DNA from: Isoetes taiwanensis
Lineage: Eukaryota > Streptophyta > Lycopodiopsida > Isoetales > Isoetaceae
Direction: 5' to 3'
DNA length: 64,000 bases
NCBI GenBank assembly: GCA_021234155.1
Contig: JAJEKV010000002.1
Coordinates: forward strand, 14,359,428 to 14,423,427
Position numbers and translations under genes: made by a program. The notes under the pieces were generated by a model. The model saw only the letters and a list, made by a program, of their open reading frames with translations, was not told the DNA's origin and searched no databases. Positions 1-12,752 of this stretch are shown piece after piece (position 1 is the first letter of the stretch; every line of letters begins with the position of its first letter).

Positions 1-720
1 GTCCCGGCCCCTTCACCCACAACCAGGTGGGCTCACGTACCTGCAGCGAATTCTAGTAATGCACTAAGAGGGACTAGCTAGGAGCATCATCTACTAAGCT
101 TTAAGTCTCTACCCCCCTTCTTAATACAATGAGTCCACAGAATACATCCGTCCATCATATCAACATAAGGAATAAAGAACTAATCTATCTCATAGAGTTA
201 GGTTCTTTAGTTAGAGTCAATCTTGGCTACTAAGGGTGATTTAATAGGCTAAACCTACTTGTTTCGAGGTTGGAATAAGGTTTATGCTATTCAATCGACC
301 AAATACGATCCCCTGGTTCACTCCTCTCGATCCAAAGGCGTCCATGTCTACGCTTGCCTTCAAATGCGGTCGGGAGGACGATCTGACAAGCTGGGGCACA
401 CGGACAGATCGTGGGAGTTGGAATTGACTCCTCAGGCGCGCGAATCGGAGCTTGGAAGGTCTGTGGGTGAAAAGGGAAAGTTAGGGTTTGGTGCCTTATG
501 TAGGCTATCAGTTAGGTTTAGGGTTTCCATGACCCTTGGTCTACCTTTAATGGGTTAAAGGTCTAAAAGTGCGCGCATTGCTAAGTGTGCGCACCATTGC
601 AAGTTGCCCCCTAGGGCGACCTTGACACGCCGTCGGCATTACATGCCGATTGGACGGCGATACGCTGATGGTGCAAGACGGGTATCGTCTTGAGACCGTA
701 TATCGTACTGGAACGTCACA
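1..720 (-). repeat. LTR of a large non-coding LTR element (left copy, truncated by the window edge)
   Basis: This stretch repeats almost base for base at about 9219-9944. Both copies end in GTCACA. Directly inside the left copy, at 721-733, lies a pyrimidine-rich run that is a polypurine tract on the minus strand, so the element is on the minus strand and this is its 3' LTR. The two copies differ mainly at about 620-690, a CG-rich patch. The LTR begins outside the window, so its full length is not visible here. Confidence 0.75.
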
Positions 721-3700
721 TTCTCCCCACCTTGAAATGATGCTGTCCGCAGCATCGTGGGTCTCCCCACCTTGGAATCTTCCTAACCTGCAATCAACCT
801 GATGCATACGATATACTACTATAATACTTACACATTTATTAAGATTACCTTAAGGTAATATTTTTAAATCATTATTACGCCATTACATTATCAAATAACT
901 TGTCAAATCGTAACTTCTATTAAAACAAGGTACTTATTAGTCTCCGTTATCACAACATTTAGTTTATCACAATTTAACACTTTCATATACAATTATTATT
1001 TAAGGTACTCTTCATTCCTTGCAACATTCGCACCTTAAAATCCTGTATTAATTTTACAATATCTATAATTACATACTTACTATCTTAATTATTAGAATTA
1101 CTCTAAGGTAATGTTTAAGACATTACTGTACTATTTCATTATCCAATTAACTTATGATTTCATAACTTAATCCACGCAAGGTAATTATTAACCTTACTTA
1201 ATACAACATTTAAGTTTATCAAAGTTTATCAATTTCATACAAAATTTACACTTCTAAGGTACTCTTCATCCCTTGCAACACGTTATAACAAAATTTGTGT
1301 TGCAAGTCTTCGTAGTTCGACCTCGTGGCCCTCCAGAGCGCTCTTATTGGCCTGCAGGTCAACACTACGTTATTACCATTTATATTAATTAAAATTTTGG
1401 TTATATGGTGACCACCCCACCTATCTACATGAATGCATGGCTAATCTCCCGGCGTAGGAAGAGGATGATTCTTCCATCGTGGCCGAGGAGACAGCGCCCT
1501 ATAATGCCTATATGCCGCTCATGCCTACACCTTTAGTTGCCCAACGTGGAGCATAGGTCCTTCCCGTATATGGGGCGTGAAGGCCAGATTCCTCCTATCA
1601 AAGCATATATGGGGCTAGAGGTGCTTTTCCTATCAATGCATTCCTCAATGACCTCCTTTCTCTCGAGGTCGCCTACTTAGTGGACCAGTAGACTTTCCAA
1701 GCGGAACCGCGGTCATGCCTACATTGACATTACACCACGTCCTAGAGATCACCGTAGCGGTCTCATCATCGGTAACAACGCATGCAACCCATACCTAGCA
1801 TAGGTTGCATGCGTAGATTAATCTTAACTATACAAGCATTTAATCTACACACAAAACGACATGCCTGAGCCGATTTTTTTTTGCTGGCTCCTTTAATGCA
1901 TGTGGCTAACATAATTACCCTAAGGTAATATTTATGAATTAACATTATCATAGCATCAGATACATTACTTCCGATAGTACAATTATATTTACTCTGAGCT
2001 TTACAATATTTAATTACTTTTAGATCGCGATTATTTAAACAATAACCCTGATTTTAGACCTATTGTTACATAGAGAAGGTTTTAATTATCATACACAAGA
2101 ATTAGATGTGCTTCTTATTCTCTTCCTTGGGTCTTGCATTACCCTTGGAAGTATATCCCTAAGATACACTTAAGTATATCTGAATTTCTATTTTCTATTT
2201 ATATTTCTAAGGACCCGAGGTCATATAGCTATCCTTGGAAGGAATTGCATCCTTGCGAAGGATTAATTAACATGCTACCTCGCATAACCATTATTATTTA
2301 ACTTATTTCCCTATGATATATATACGTACAACAATTTCTATGCAGTTATTGGGATCTATATTTAACTTATCAATAAGACATATTAAAGCTTATAATACAT
2401 GCACACGCCTTACCTAAGGCTAGAATGCATCCACCCATTGAGCCGACGTCGAGTAATTTGGAGATGACTTGGTCGTTGCGTTGCTCCCATAGTTTTGCTC
2501 CATTCCTTGGTGTAGTTAGCTACTACGTCGGTCTCGCACGTTGAAGGCCACCTGAGCACTAAGGTATCTATCTAGCTTACGCTCTATTCTCTTCGGCCAT
2601 TGCCGGAGTGAACTCTATTCTACGGGTCGCTCAATTTGATGCAAATACGTTCAATCATAAGATTGAGCCCTCCCACTTTCTTTGAAAAGAAAATGGTCCT
2701 GCACTCCTTTAATGACGTTGTACACAACGTCATATCTATTCTCTCCCCTTAAGAGGTTATACGCTTCTTACTTAGCGCATTAATTTACTAGCCTTAGCTG
2801 ACATATATAATCATCTAAGATGGATGCACATATTATGTTATCATTTATTTCAATATAGTTATGGGTAACCTACTTAGTTAGAACGATTCTAAACCACAAG
2901 GTTTTGTCATCATGACAATTCTTTTTGTCTCAAAAGACTATTTGATTACTATAATTGTTATTTTAGATGTATCTTACATGTACTATTCTTTTATATTCTA
3001 GAGATTCCCCCTTTCTTAGTTATTTAAACTCTTGGAATATTCCTACCAATCGAATTGATGTCATCCTAACAAGTTGGCCGGACTTGTTAGATTACTTCTT
3101 TTCTTTCGGTTGGATTATTCTTTTGGAGGTACTAGATTTATACATGGTCAACAATTATCCTAGTAATGATTCCTTCTTAGCGAGGTGATCAATCTCACCA
3201 AGTGGTTTCAATATGTTGGATGTCTCATAACAATGGTATAATTTTAGTTACTCCTATGCGTTTCCTTCCCAATATTTGACGCTTAGCTCAATATTGGGGC
3301 AATCCTTTCAAATGAGGATATCCGAAATGCCTTCTAATCCCAATATGGATGTTACCGTCCATACATTTAACCTACTAGGCCCCATGGCCTTAGATCCTTG
3401 AGCTTGCTAGAAGCTCATCCACTTTCGTTACGCTTGAAGTAGCAAGGTAACGTTCTTCCGAGTCGCTCGATACTTCAGTCTCCTTGACGGTGGCTCCTCT
3501 TTGATGTAGAGGTTGCCTTTGTTCGTTAGAAGCCTCTCATTGCTTGTGGCTTGCTGGTGTAGTTGATCACTTGAAATCTTCCATGCCGCTTTTCAAAAGC
3601 CTGAAGGTGGCGCCATTGAAAAAGGTCTTTCATCTTGAACTCTTTGTCTTGGCAGCTAACGACTCTGTATCCGATATTGTTTCTTCGACTCCATCGATGT

Positions 3701-6700
3701 CTCATACGTCGAGTCCTCTTGTCGTTATCGTGTTGCCCGAAGAGTGTTGAGGATGTGGATTGCTTCACCCCCAGAAATTGCCCGACATCTCTTCTTTTGA
3801 TCCGTTATGCTATGGGAGGGAAGGAATAACAGGGGAACTATTCATGCAAAACATATAGCTTACATAATTACAATTACTACTAGCGCTATTAGGTCCCCCT
3901 TATGCCTCCCTTCGAGTTGCACGCCTAGTCCTTGGCAATGTCATCGGTGTTCCTCCCGGTGCAATGGTGTTTGACGATCTATATCCTCCTATTTGTACGT
4001 TGGTCGTACTCCGGGGTAGTTTGTTGATGTACTTGGGCCCTCCGATGTTTGTCGGCTATGGCACAACACGCTTTGGATCACATTCTAACTAAAGGTGTGC
4101 TGGTCGTTGATGCTTCAACATTTCGGGTCCGCTTCCCGATCCCGTTTCGGTAAATTATTCCCCCTTCATGATACTCGAAGGTATTTGAAGGCGCCTCTTG
4201 AGGTCCGTGTCGATTTCCTTTGGCTATACTCCTCGGAGTTGTTCTCTTCTGCAGTTGTTCTTTGAATCGTCCATCCTTGGGTTCACCAAGTTGCATGCAA
4301 GTCCACGTGCAAGTCATCGGCTTCGCCTCCTAAGTTGCTTCTCCATCGAGCTTCCAAACTTCCTTGTTTGATCCCCTCGATCACATGGCTTGGACGTTGT
4401 CATGTTCCACTATGCCGTCTTCTTGTTTTGAGGTACCTTCCGGTGGCTTTGATTGTCTCGTCAGTTTTTTTTTTTATCCTCCTGTTGCCTCTAGGCAGCT
4501 CGTGGAAGAAGTCGGTTGCTAGCACTTCTCCGCTTTCGATTCGACCTTTGTCCCTCTATGCATGTCGGTCTCTCACAAGTAAAGCATCATGGCTCTCCTC
4601 CCCTGCTGGCTATATTGTCGGGATGATGGATCCTTATATCTCTTGCGGCTTGACCCTTGAGTTGAAGGAGTACCGCCTTAAATATACTCACGTGGTTGAA
4701 TAGCCTGGCTATTATCTTGAACTCTCTTTTTGCCGAAGGTGCTTCAGTTGCTATCCTTGTCGTTAAGGTGTCGAATGCTTCTACCTTGGGTGTTTGACGT
4801 GCCACATGTCGGAGGTATGATCGGCTTCTTCTCTTCTAATTACTGGTAGGAGTACCTGACGAAGCCATCACCTAGTTGTTGAAGGCATATCTCCTCGTCG
4901 CAGTGGCTTTCGTAAGTGCATCTCCATCTAATACACGTGTCATAGCGCATCATCCTATATTACCACAAGGTGGAATTATGGTTGTCGAGATGTTGCCTTC
5001 TTAGTTGGCTCGTTGTTGTCGGGGCGTTCCTCCTATTGTTGAGGCCACTCGTGTCATAAGTTCGTCAAGTGTTGTTGCTGTCACAAGAGGTAGTGTTGCA
5101 TCCTGACGATGTCCTGGTGCAGCGCTGATGATCTTGACATGACCGGTGTTGTCTTTTGTTCTGACATTGGGTGGACGAGCGGTCTTCTACTTGAGGGCAC
5201 TTCCGGAAGTGTTTGGAGTCGAAGGTTTGCTTGGCCTCCGGTCGTTTCTCCCTCGTACTTGCTCTTCCATTTTGATCTTGGGCTATAGTTGTGCTTCCTT
5301 GCTTCCTCTTTTGGTAGTCGAAGTGAAAGAGCTTCCTGATCCTAGTGCTAAATCCATAAAACATGACTGTACTCATGTTTCTCCACTATATCTGTGAACA
5401 TCCGAGGTATACAATACACATATACGCATTTACATTGGGATTTTAATTCATCCACTTTTCCAAAACAACTACGAAGGTCTACTTAAATGTTTATACTCCT
5501 TTAGGGTTTCCCCTCCTCCTATCGCGTTTGATTCTTCGGTTTTGCTGCATCTTCTTCGTTCTGGTTGACTCCGGGATTCCTTGAGACGCTGCTACTATTG
5601 TTGAGCTTCATGTCTGATCCGAGTTAAATCACGCTTAGTTGGATTCGAAGAGTGTTTGTCGATGTGATCCCTTGAGAAAGATGCTCCTCCTTAATGTGTA
5701 TATTCGTCGTGAGGAATGCGGTGACCGCTCAACATCCCTACATGCGGTGTCGTTGCAAGGTTGCCGTTGTCGCGGTGCCGCTTGATCGCTTGAGTAGGAT
5801 CACCCGGCTGTTGCGGTCGGGCATTCTTGAATATCTTCAAGCTCTCGAGATCGTGGGTCGGTAGGCGGGCATTGTCATTCCTTCGCGCAGTTGAATTTCG
5901 AAAGTGCAACTCCCATTTGCTTGGGCTTTGCTCCATTCCGAGGTGCCTCTCTTGTGCCTGGAAGTGTGATCATCTTCATTGCACCTATCATAGCTCCTTT
6001 TGGTCGCCTTTGCGTGATTTGTACCTGCTGGCTAGGTCGTCTCCTCCGTCCTTTGGGTCCTATCCATTCGAGTCTCGTACTCCTGGGCTGACGTAGTAAG
6101 GTCGTCCTTCCTTTGGTTTCTAGGTGTTTCTGGGTCCGGAATTCTTGTTCGAGCAGAATATGCTCCCTCCTTGATCTTGCCCCTAATGCTGATATAGGCC
6201 TTCAAGTCGGAGATGTTCCTTCCCTGATATGCGTCTCCTCCCCCTCATGGTCTCCTACTTTTTGGAACCGATGAAAGTTCTCCTGCTGGTGCAAGGGAGC
6301 TGGAAGCTCGTCCTGGTCAGCCTTAGGTGCTTTGTGGTTGTTTCTTTTGTTGACGTTGCATGACATTCGCTTGAGCTACTGGGCTGCAAGGTCGTGGTGG
6401 TCTTCCCTCCGGTTTCTATACGCTCCTGTGTCGCCATGACTTCTCTCCTCGACAGAAGATTATGCCTTCTGGCCCTAGCTCGTGATGCTAATGCGGTGTC
6501 GAATCTAACGTCTTCCCCGCACCTCAGATTTTGCTGCCTTTATGTTCTTCCATTTGAAACTCATGTCGTCGAAGTTGGTGAAGGCGTCGAGATCCTCTTT
6601 CCGATGTGAGCTCATGGGCGTGGTAGCCGAGAGGTTGACATCTAGAAAATTCTTGATGCCGCTGGTTACCAAATATCCTTCCCATTTGATGAAGATTGAT

Positions 6701-7637
6701 GCTAGGCCGATGGTGTCCTGTTCTACTCGTTTGTCAGTTTAGGTGTTTGTCGGTGTGCTTCCCTCTCTTGGTCTGCGCTTTTCGGTCTCCTCTCCTTATC
6801 CGCCCCCAGACGCCGGTTGGGATCTTGATGTCTTCAAGGGGTTGCGCCTACCTCTTCTCTTACGTGGCTCTAGCCCCGCCCTTTGAAAGTAACGCCAGAT
6901 ATTCTAGAGTCTAAGGTCTACTTGAAGGGCTCTCCTACAACATTTTGGGCTCTATAAGCAAGCAAGATGGCTCGAGCAAAGATTATCGAGACATATCTAT
7001 AATCTCCAAGTCTATGGATATTAGGACGTGTGGTATGGCATGACATGAGGGTTGTTTTGCAAAACCTCCATGATGTTTGAGGCATACTCTAAGGTCCTAA
7101 CAAAGTTGGTTTGGGGGAGTCCAATCTCTACACATGAGGTGACTTGGGCAGCTCTAGACTCTAGCTCCTTTCTAGGTATCCCGGCAATAGGGAGTGTCAA
7201 TGTGGCGGCTAATAAGTCAAACTCTATTAGGAGGACACTGAATTAGGTCAAAGTTTATGCTTTTGGCATGACCAGAGGTGATGTACCAACAGTTGGACTT
7301 GGGTTGGTATGCTGAGGTCTAGATGACTATAACAAAGGGGTGTTCTTGGGCACTTCTATCTAGGAGTAAGGCATCAGCTTTGAGCCGAGAGCAATACTTA
7401 GGGTACTAATGGGGTATGCTTCTATTTACAAACAAACCACAGTTTGGAAAAACAATTCAAGGGTTTGAGGAATTTTGGTCATTTTGAGCTAGGGTTTGAC
7501 ATTTCTAGCCTAATTTAAGGTCATAAATGGATTCTAGGCTGTCTAACGGTCCTATTGCAACAATTTTCAGGCGATTTGGAGCTCTGTAGCTCAAGTTATG
7601 GAAGTTCAAAGTTTGGAGGTCTCACAGGTAGCGCCCT
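721..7637 (-). mobile_element. Internal region of LARD-like LTR element; no recognisable gag or pol
   Basis: Nearly 7 kb lies between two matching LTRs. Short open frames exist on both strands, the longest about 120 codons, but none shows reverse transcriptase, integrase, RNase H, protease or zinc-knuckle motifs. A large non-autonomous LTR derivative, or a very decayed element, fits best. 734-1900 and 2000-3200 are AT-rich; about 3400-6900 is richer in GC and may be decayed coding sequence of the minus strand. I see no host gene in it. Confidence 0.6.
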
Positions 7638-8260
7638 GCTCAAAAACTAAAGTTTAGTTCTTTGACCAGGCGCGAGCTGTGAGATCTTGCACATTTTTAA
7701 GTAATTTAAGTAATTTAAACATGCTATTCTAACTAATTCCTACCTTGGAACTAGCCTTACCATATTACTTTTCTCAAATTCATCAAGTTTAGTGTGTTCT
7801 TGGCTCGATGTCTCACGATTGCGCCTAAGCTCAAAAACTAAAGTTTAGTTCTTTGACCAGCGCTGAAATGTGAGATCTTGCACATTTTTAAGTAATTTAA
7901 GTAATTTAAACATGCTATTCTAACTAATTCCTACCTTGGAACTAGCCTTACCATATTACTTTTCTCAAATTCATCAAGTTTGAGTGATCTTGGTTCGATG
8001 TCTCCGCGCTTGCGCCTCGCTCAAAAACTAAAGTTTAGTTCTTTGACCAGTAGCGCCAAATGTGAGATCTTGCACATTTTAAGTAATTTAAGTAATTTAA
8101 ACATGCTATTCTAACTAATTCCTACCTTGGAACTAGCCTTACTATATTACTTTTCTCAAATTCATCAAGTTTTAAGGTGTTCTTGTTCAATGTCTCATTG
8201 TGTAGCTACCGCTCAAAAACTAAAGTCTAGTTCTTTGACCAGCGCGCGAGCCGTGAGACC
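7638..8260. repeat. Tandem repeat array, about 191-bp unit, three full copies plus a part
   Basis: The phrase GCTCAAAAACTAAAGT starts at 7638, 7829, 8019 and 8211. Each unit also carries TTCTTTGACCAG, a TGTGAGATCTTGCACAT-like segment and a CTACCTTGGAACTAGCC segment. The units differ by small changes, mostly where one unit meets the next. The array lies at the 5' side of the LARD-like element, close to its right LTR, so it may belong to the element's untranslated leader. Confidence 0.9.
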
Positions 8261-9218
8261 ACCTTTGCCCGAGGAGGTTTTGGCTCATTCTTTTAGTCTT
8301 ATTAAGTTCCAATTTACTTAATCTGCACTAGCTTAGCATAAACTACCAAAAATGAGAAAAAAAATTCCCACTTTTCGAGGCTTGAGGATCCTATCAAGTT
8401 AGTACTATCGAGAGCATGGTCGCTGCTTTGCTCTTGGTCTCCAAGAACATCGCCTCGATACCACCGTGGACGTCCCTTACTCGTATAATGATGCACTCAT
8501 CGTGATACAAACAGAGTTCATCCCCTATACCAGCTCCACGCTGATACAAGGCCCTCCACACATCACCGCAATCCAAAGGGGAAGAATGAAGGTGTCATTT
8601 ACCCCGCCTCCCTCGGGGCCTACCTAGTCATGGAAGCGTAAACATATGTAAGTACATATACATCAAAGCACATCATGACAATCTCGAAGGATGGCTCACC
8701 ACATATCTGCATAGACAAAGATCAGCACAATACAAAGGAAGTTCCTACCCAAGGCTCGCATACAGTGGATAGACCGACAAGCTTGGGCCTCCGTGAGTTT
8801 ATTGCGCATGTAATCATGATAATGGATTGGGCTGGCATAAGAACATGGCATTGGGTTGTCCACTCCATCCACCCCCTCCTGTGCACACTTTGCGCAGTAG
8901 GTTGAAAAGTGTTGGGACTGATCAGAGCCACGGGTGCATAGCCAAAGGGGCTATTCCCGGGTTACATCTCCCCATCCCGATGGGGCGGTAGGGATCGCCC
9001 CTCCGTGAGATCTACATGCTGACCCAAGGTGACTAGAGGGCCACCGCCTTTATTCGACTTAACCCACTCGGAAGGTGAACACCACCCCACGGGTGTCGAG
9101 CCCATGCCTTACCCACACTCGCGGGGCAAGCCATTAGACCTAGTCACTCTGATCCCCCTGTAGGCCTTACACACCAAAGGGATCGGGTCAAGGGTCGAAC
9201 ACCTAACCTCATTCTAAG

Positions 9219-9944
9219 CCACCGCCCCTTCACCCACAACCAGGGGGGCACCCTGTACACAGGCCAATTCTAGTAATGCACTAAGAGGGACTAGCTAGGA
9301 GCATCATCTACTAAGCTTTAAGTCTCTACCCCCCTTCCCAATACAATGAGTCCACAGAATACATCCGTCCATCATATCAACATAAGGAATAAAGAACTAA
9401 TCTATCTCATAGAGTTAGGTTCTTTAGTTAGAGTCAATCTTGGCTACTAAGGGTGATTTAATAGGCTAAACCTACTGGTTCGAAGGTTGGAATAAGGTTT
9501 AGGCTATTCAATCGACCAAATACCTGATCCCTGGTTCACTCCTCTCGATCCAAAGGCGTCCATGTCTCTGTTCTGCTTCGAAATGCGGTCGGGAGGATGA
9601 TCTGACAAGCCGGGCGCACTTTACGCATCGTGGGAGTTGGAATTGACTCCTCAGGCGCGCGAATCGGAGCTCGGAAGGTCTGTGGGTGAAAAGGGAAAGT
9701 TAGGGTTTGGTGCCTTATGTAGGCTATCAGTTAGGTTTAGGGTTTCCATGACCCTTGGTCTACCTTTAATGGGTTAAAGGTCTAAAAGTGCGCGCATTGC
9801 TAAGTGTACGCACCATTGCAAGTTGCCCCCTAGGGCGACCTTGCTTGGGTACACGTCGGCGTACACGTCGATTGGACGGCATGTACGCGTGATGGTGCAG
9901 TACGGTATACGTCTTGAGACCGTATATCGTACTGGAACGTCACA
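9219..9944 (-). repeat. LTR of the LARD-like element (right copy; visible homologous part)
   Basis: This matches 1-720 and ends in the same GTCACA. On the minus strand it is the 5' LTR. Its left boundary is not defined here, because the left copy is cut by the window edge; the LTR probably starts somewhere between 8260 and 8600. I found no convincing tRNA primer-binding site next to it. Confidence 0.75.
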
Positions 9945-10569
9945 CCATGCCAAAAAGCGTATGAAATTTCAAAAAACAAAACCCTGTTATAATGCTAGAT
10001 ATTGGGACGAGTGAAATTTAGATTCGCCATGACCAGGCATTACTTTTGCACCTAGATTATGCCAGACCATCTTCTAAGAGACCGCAGATCAGTCCTCCCA
10101 GCCGCCCAATCCAAAAACTTCCTCTTCTAGGACTGATTTTGAAGAGGAACAATTGTCGGACACGTCAACTAATCAGTTGGGTTCTAAGGATATCCACTCA
10201 AGGTATATGGCAAAAACATTCAACGTGAGGGAGAAGTCGAGTTTAACCTTGAAGAATATGAGTAGAGAGATCTAGATGAGATAAAAGCTTAGTTGGCAGA
10301 AGAGAACAAGCAAAGTACATTTCTTTCATACCCTAGTTAATATTTTCTTACTATTCCTTTCTGCTTAGCTTGTGAACTAATCAGTTTTTTTTTTAATTCT
10401 ATTGTGCAGAAATAGGTGCGCATCAAGGTCCGCAGTGAAGTTCCTCTCCTCTATAAACCTTGATCAACATTGAAATTCCTCCCCTGCATGAAAAAACCTT
10501 TATTTTCCATGTCTCCATTTTATATAATTTTAATCTTCATGATACTTCAGGCCTCAATTTTAATTTTTA
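9945..10569. other. Inter-element DNA with a terminus-like motif and an exon-like stretch
   Basis: At 9983-10005 lies TGTTATAATGCTAGATAT, the conserved end seen also at about 23955-23971 and, as a variant, at 28003-28022 and 37538-37556. From about 10060 to 10240 one plus-strand frame is Ser- and acid-rich and open, and a pyrimidine tract ending in TTGTGCAG at about 10409 looks like a splice acceptor. This may be a captured piece of a host gene, but I do not recognise the protein. Confidence 0.35.
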
Positions 10570-11012
10570 TGAATGTTTTTTTTTTTGGAAGGACGAAAGA
10601 CAAAAAGTCTATTAATCAGATAAAAAGTATAAAATTTATATGTCTCACTCATCTAACTGTGTAAGCACAAAAAGATGCCACAGGAGCATGAGCCTGGAGC
10701 ACAATGTACTTACTCCAGAATAAGAGACTAATGATAAGAATCAATTCGAAGATACTGAATCCAGATGCGTTCCATCATTTCTGATTCAAGAGAGGCTGTC
10801 AATATCTTTTTCTGGACCACCGTAGTAACACCGCGTGCAGAAGAATTAATGGTCTAGAAGATGTAGTGTCTACGACGCTCCCATATCGACCATAGGAGCC
10901 AACCGGAACTAAGATGGAATGCCCTTTGTTTAGCTGAAGGCCATGCGTTGGGATAGGACGCCAAGAGGATGCATCGGCAGTCCAATGTCTAATTGCCTCG
11001 GACCTTATTTTC
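10570..11012 (-). mobile_element. 5'-truncated LINE end (zf-RVT region) with poly(A) tail
   Basis: A T-run at 10571-10583 is the poly(A) tail of a minus-strand LINE. Upstream on that strand, one frame carries an 'AFHLSSGWLLWSIWERRR' segment that matches the 'AFHMAKSWLIWSVWKRRRRK' segment of the LINE end at 41904-42471. Both belong to the region after reverse transcriptase, near the zinc-binding domain. In-frame stops show that it is dead. The copia 3' LTR starts a few bases to the right. Confidence 0.7.
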
Positions 11013-11016
11013 CTTG

Positions 11017-11485
11017 TATTATCAGTAATGAAATGAAACACATCACTTCTAGCAATCAAGCACACACATAGAATATTTCAATAGTGAGGATATGCTTTCA
11101 CAAAGCTATTCAATTGACAACCTGATATTGTATTTCAATTCCCCTTAGCACGATTCTAACTATTGAATAATAGCACAACTTGAACTATTGAAATAATTTC
11201 AACTTCACTTACGAAACCATTGACTCTACTTGTTCTAATTCATTTCTAGTTCCCACTTATTTGAGTTAGAATGCATACAAGTTAAAATAGGGTACAATCT
11301 TGTCGGTTAGCAGCCAAATGAACTGCTCTGACGGTGCAGTCTTGCTGAACTGTTCAGATTTATATATGGCTTTAAGCCATTCGACGATATGTTGACTGCA
11401 ATAGGAAACCTAATTTTCTATATTAAGCTTTCGACCTTCAAAATATATTGGAAGTATTGTAGCATTGGAACCATTACGTTACTGT
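11017..11485 (-). repeat. Copia 3' LTR, first part (interrupted by the gypsy element; continues at 18126)
   Basis: This follows the sequence of the 5' LTR at 29943-30430 with scattered substitutions and small indels. It breaks off exactly at the gypsy insertion, and the 5-bp target ACTGT is present on both sides (11481-11485 and 18126-18130). The expected TG at the LTR start reads TA here. Confidence 0.85.
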
Positions 11486-11980
11486 TGTCATGAACCTACG
11501 CAAAAACAAAGAAAATACGAGGAAAATACGTCAAGATCGGCAAAGAATCTAATATTTGAACAGGAATCAAGAGTACAATGGCCTGAAGGCAAGCATGAAG
11601 ACGTGACAGATGCCTAGAAGGCTCAAGACTGGCGTTCAACCGGAATGGTTCGACAAGAAGGAGGTGCCTCCTTATATATCTAGGCCAACAGTCAAGATTG
11701 CGCCACTCCAATGGATGAGATCACACCAAGTGTCACGCATGCATGTAGATTCTAGAATATTCTAGAACTTCCTGGAAACATCACCGCATATGAGAAAGAC
11801 GCGAGGGAATGTCTTCAACAAGTATTGGTATTGCACTTGGCAAAGGTGTGTGACTTGCAACTAGAAGGTTGCAAGTTTAAATCCTGTCTTGTGAAACTAC
11901 CCTTTTGCATTCATATGACGACCACCTTTTGAACATGAGTATAATATTCGTATGATACGAATATTCATATGGTCGTCACA
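11486..11980 (-). repeat. Gypsy 3' LTR
   Basis: The left LTR, 495 bp, matches 17641-18125. The polypurine tract of the minus strand (AGGAGGGGGATGG) sits directly inside it at 11981-11993. Near its inner edge is a short inverted repeat around ATATTCGTATGATACGAATA that is absent or shorter in the other LTR, so the copies differ by indels. Confidence 0.93.
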
Positions 11981-12160
11981 CCATCCCCCTCCTACGACGG
12001 CGTCGAGTTCTTGAGTTGAGGCCGGAGTACTCAAACTTGGCTTATCTGGATAAAGTCGGTGAAACTCTATAATTTTATCAGGAGCATTAGTGAGATTCTC
12101 AGCAGGCTCCCAGGTTCTATCATGTTGTGAGTAACCTTCCCAATCGACAAAGTAATACAA
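11897..12160 (-). pseudogene. Gypsy polyprotein: chromodomain and C-terminus
   Basis: The frame has the chromodomain core 'YFVDWEGYSQHDRTWEP' followed by 'AENLTNAPDKIIEFH', as in the C-terminal chromodomain of plant chromovirus integrases, which steers insertion toward certain chromatin. The frame runs over the polypurine tract into the LTR. It is cut off upstream from the integrase by frame changes, so the polyprotein is not continuous. Confidence 0.85.
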
Positions 12161-12752
12161 TCACTGACGAAGAAATTTGGAGTCCAGAATCTCTCGAACC
12201 TCGAACTCCTCATGATCATCAATTTCCACTGGTGGTGGCAGCAGAGGAACGCGATCCGGGAAAGTATTAACTGTGTAGGGCTCCAATGGAGAAACATGAA
12301 ATACTAGATGGAGACGAACAGCTGGAGGGAGCTCGAGCCAGAATGCCACATCGCTGATCTGAGCCGTGATCTGGTAAGGACCAAGGCGATGATAGTCAAG
12401 CTTGTTGCACGGACATGAGGTAGGGAGGTCCCTACGAAGACGTCAGACAAGCTCACCAACGTGAAATTTAGGAGTTTCTTGCCGATGCAAATCAGCATAA
12501 TGCCAATCGCGTTCATGTGCTCGGTGAAGATGATGCTGGAGATCTGATTGAAGAGCCTGGAGTTTTTCAAGTCGAGACTCGGCACTAGGGTTGACAGAGT
12601 CGCCTGCCAGCGACATTAAGGGTCCTACGAGGATGCTGACCAGAGTTTAGAAAGAACAGAGTCTAGCCAATGAAAGCATGTACTGAGTTATTATAGGCAA
12701 ACTCAGCTAATGGAAGATAATCGACCCAATCATCCTACTGATAACTGATAAA

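Noticed and set aside
259-558. 99-codon plus-strand open frame in the LTR
   Set aside because: It lies wholly within an LTR, is not preserved in the matching LTR at 9.5-9.8 kb, and shows no protein motif.
3526-5376. Several 80-120-codon frames inside the LARD-like element
   Set aside because: They overlap on opposite strands, have low-complexity composition and no motifs of gag or pol; chance or very old decay is more likely.
7638-8260. CRISPR-like array
   Set aside because: The 191-bp units are contiguous without unique spacers, and the context is a plant LTR element.
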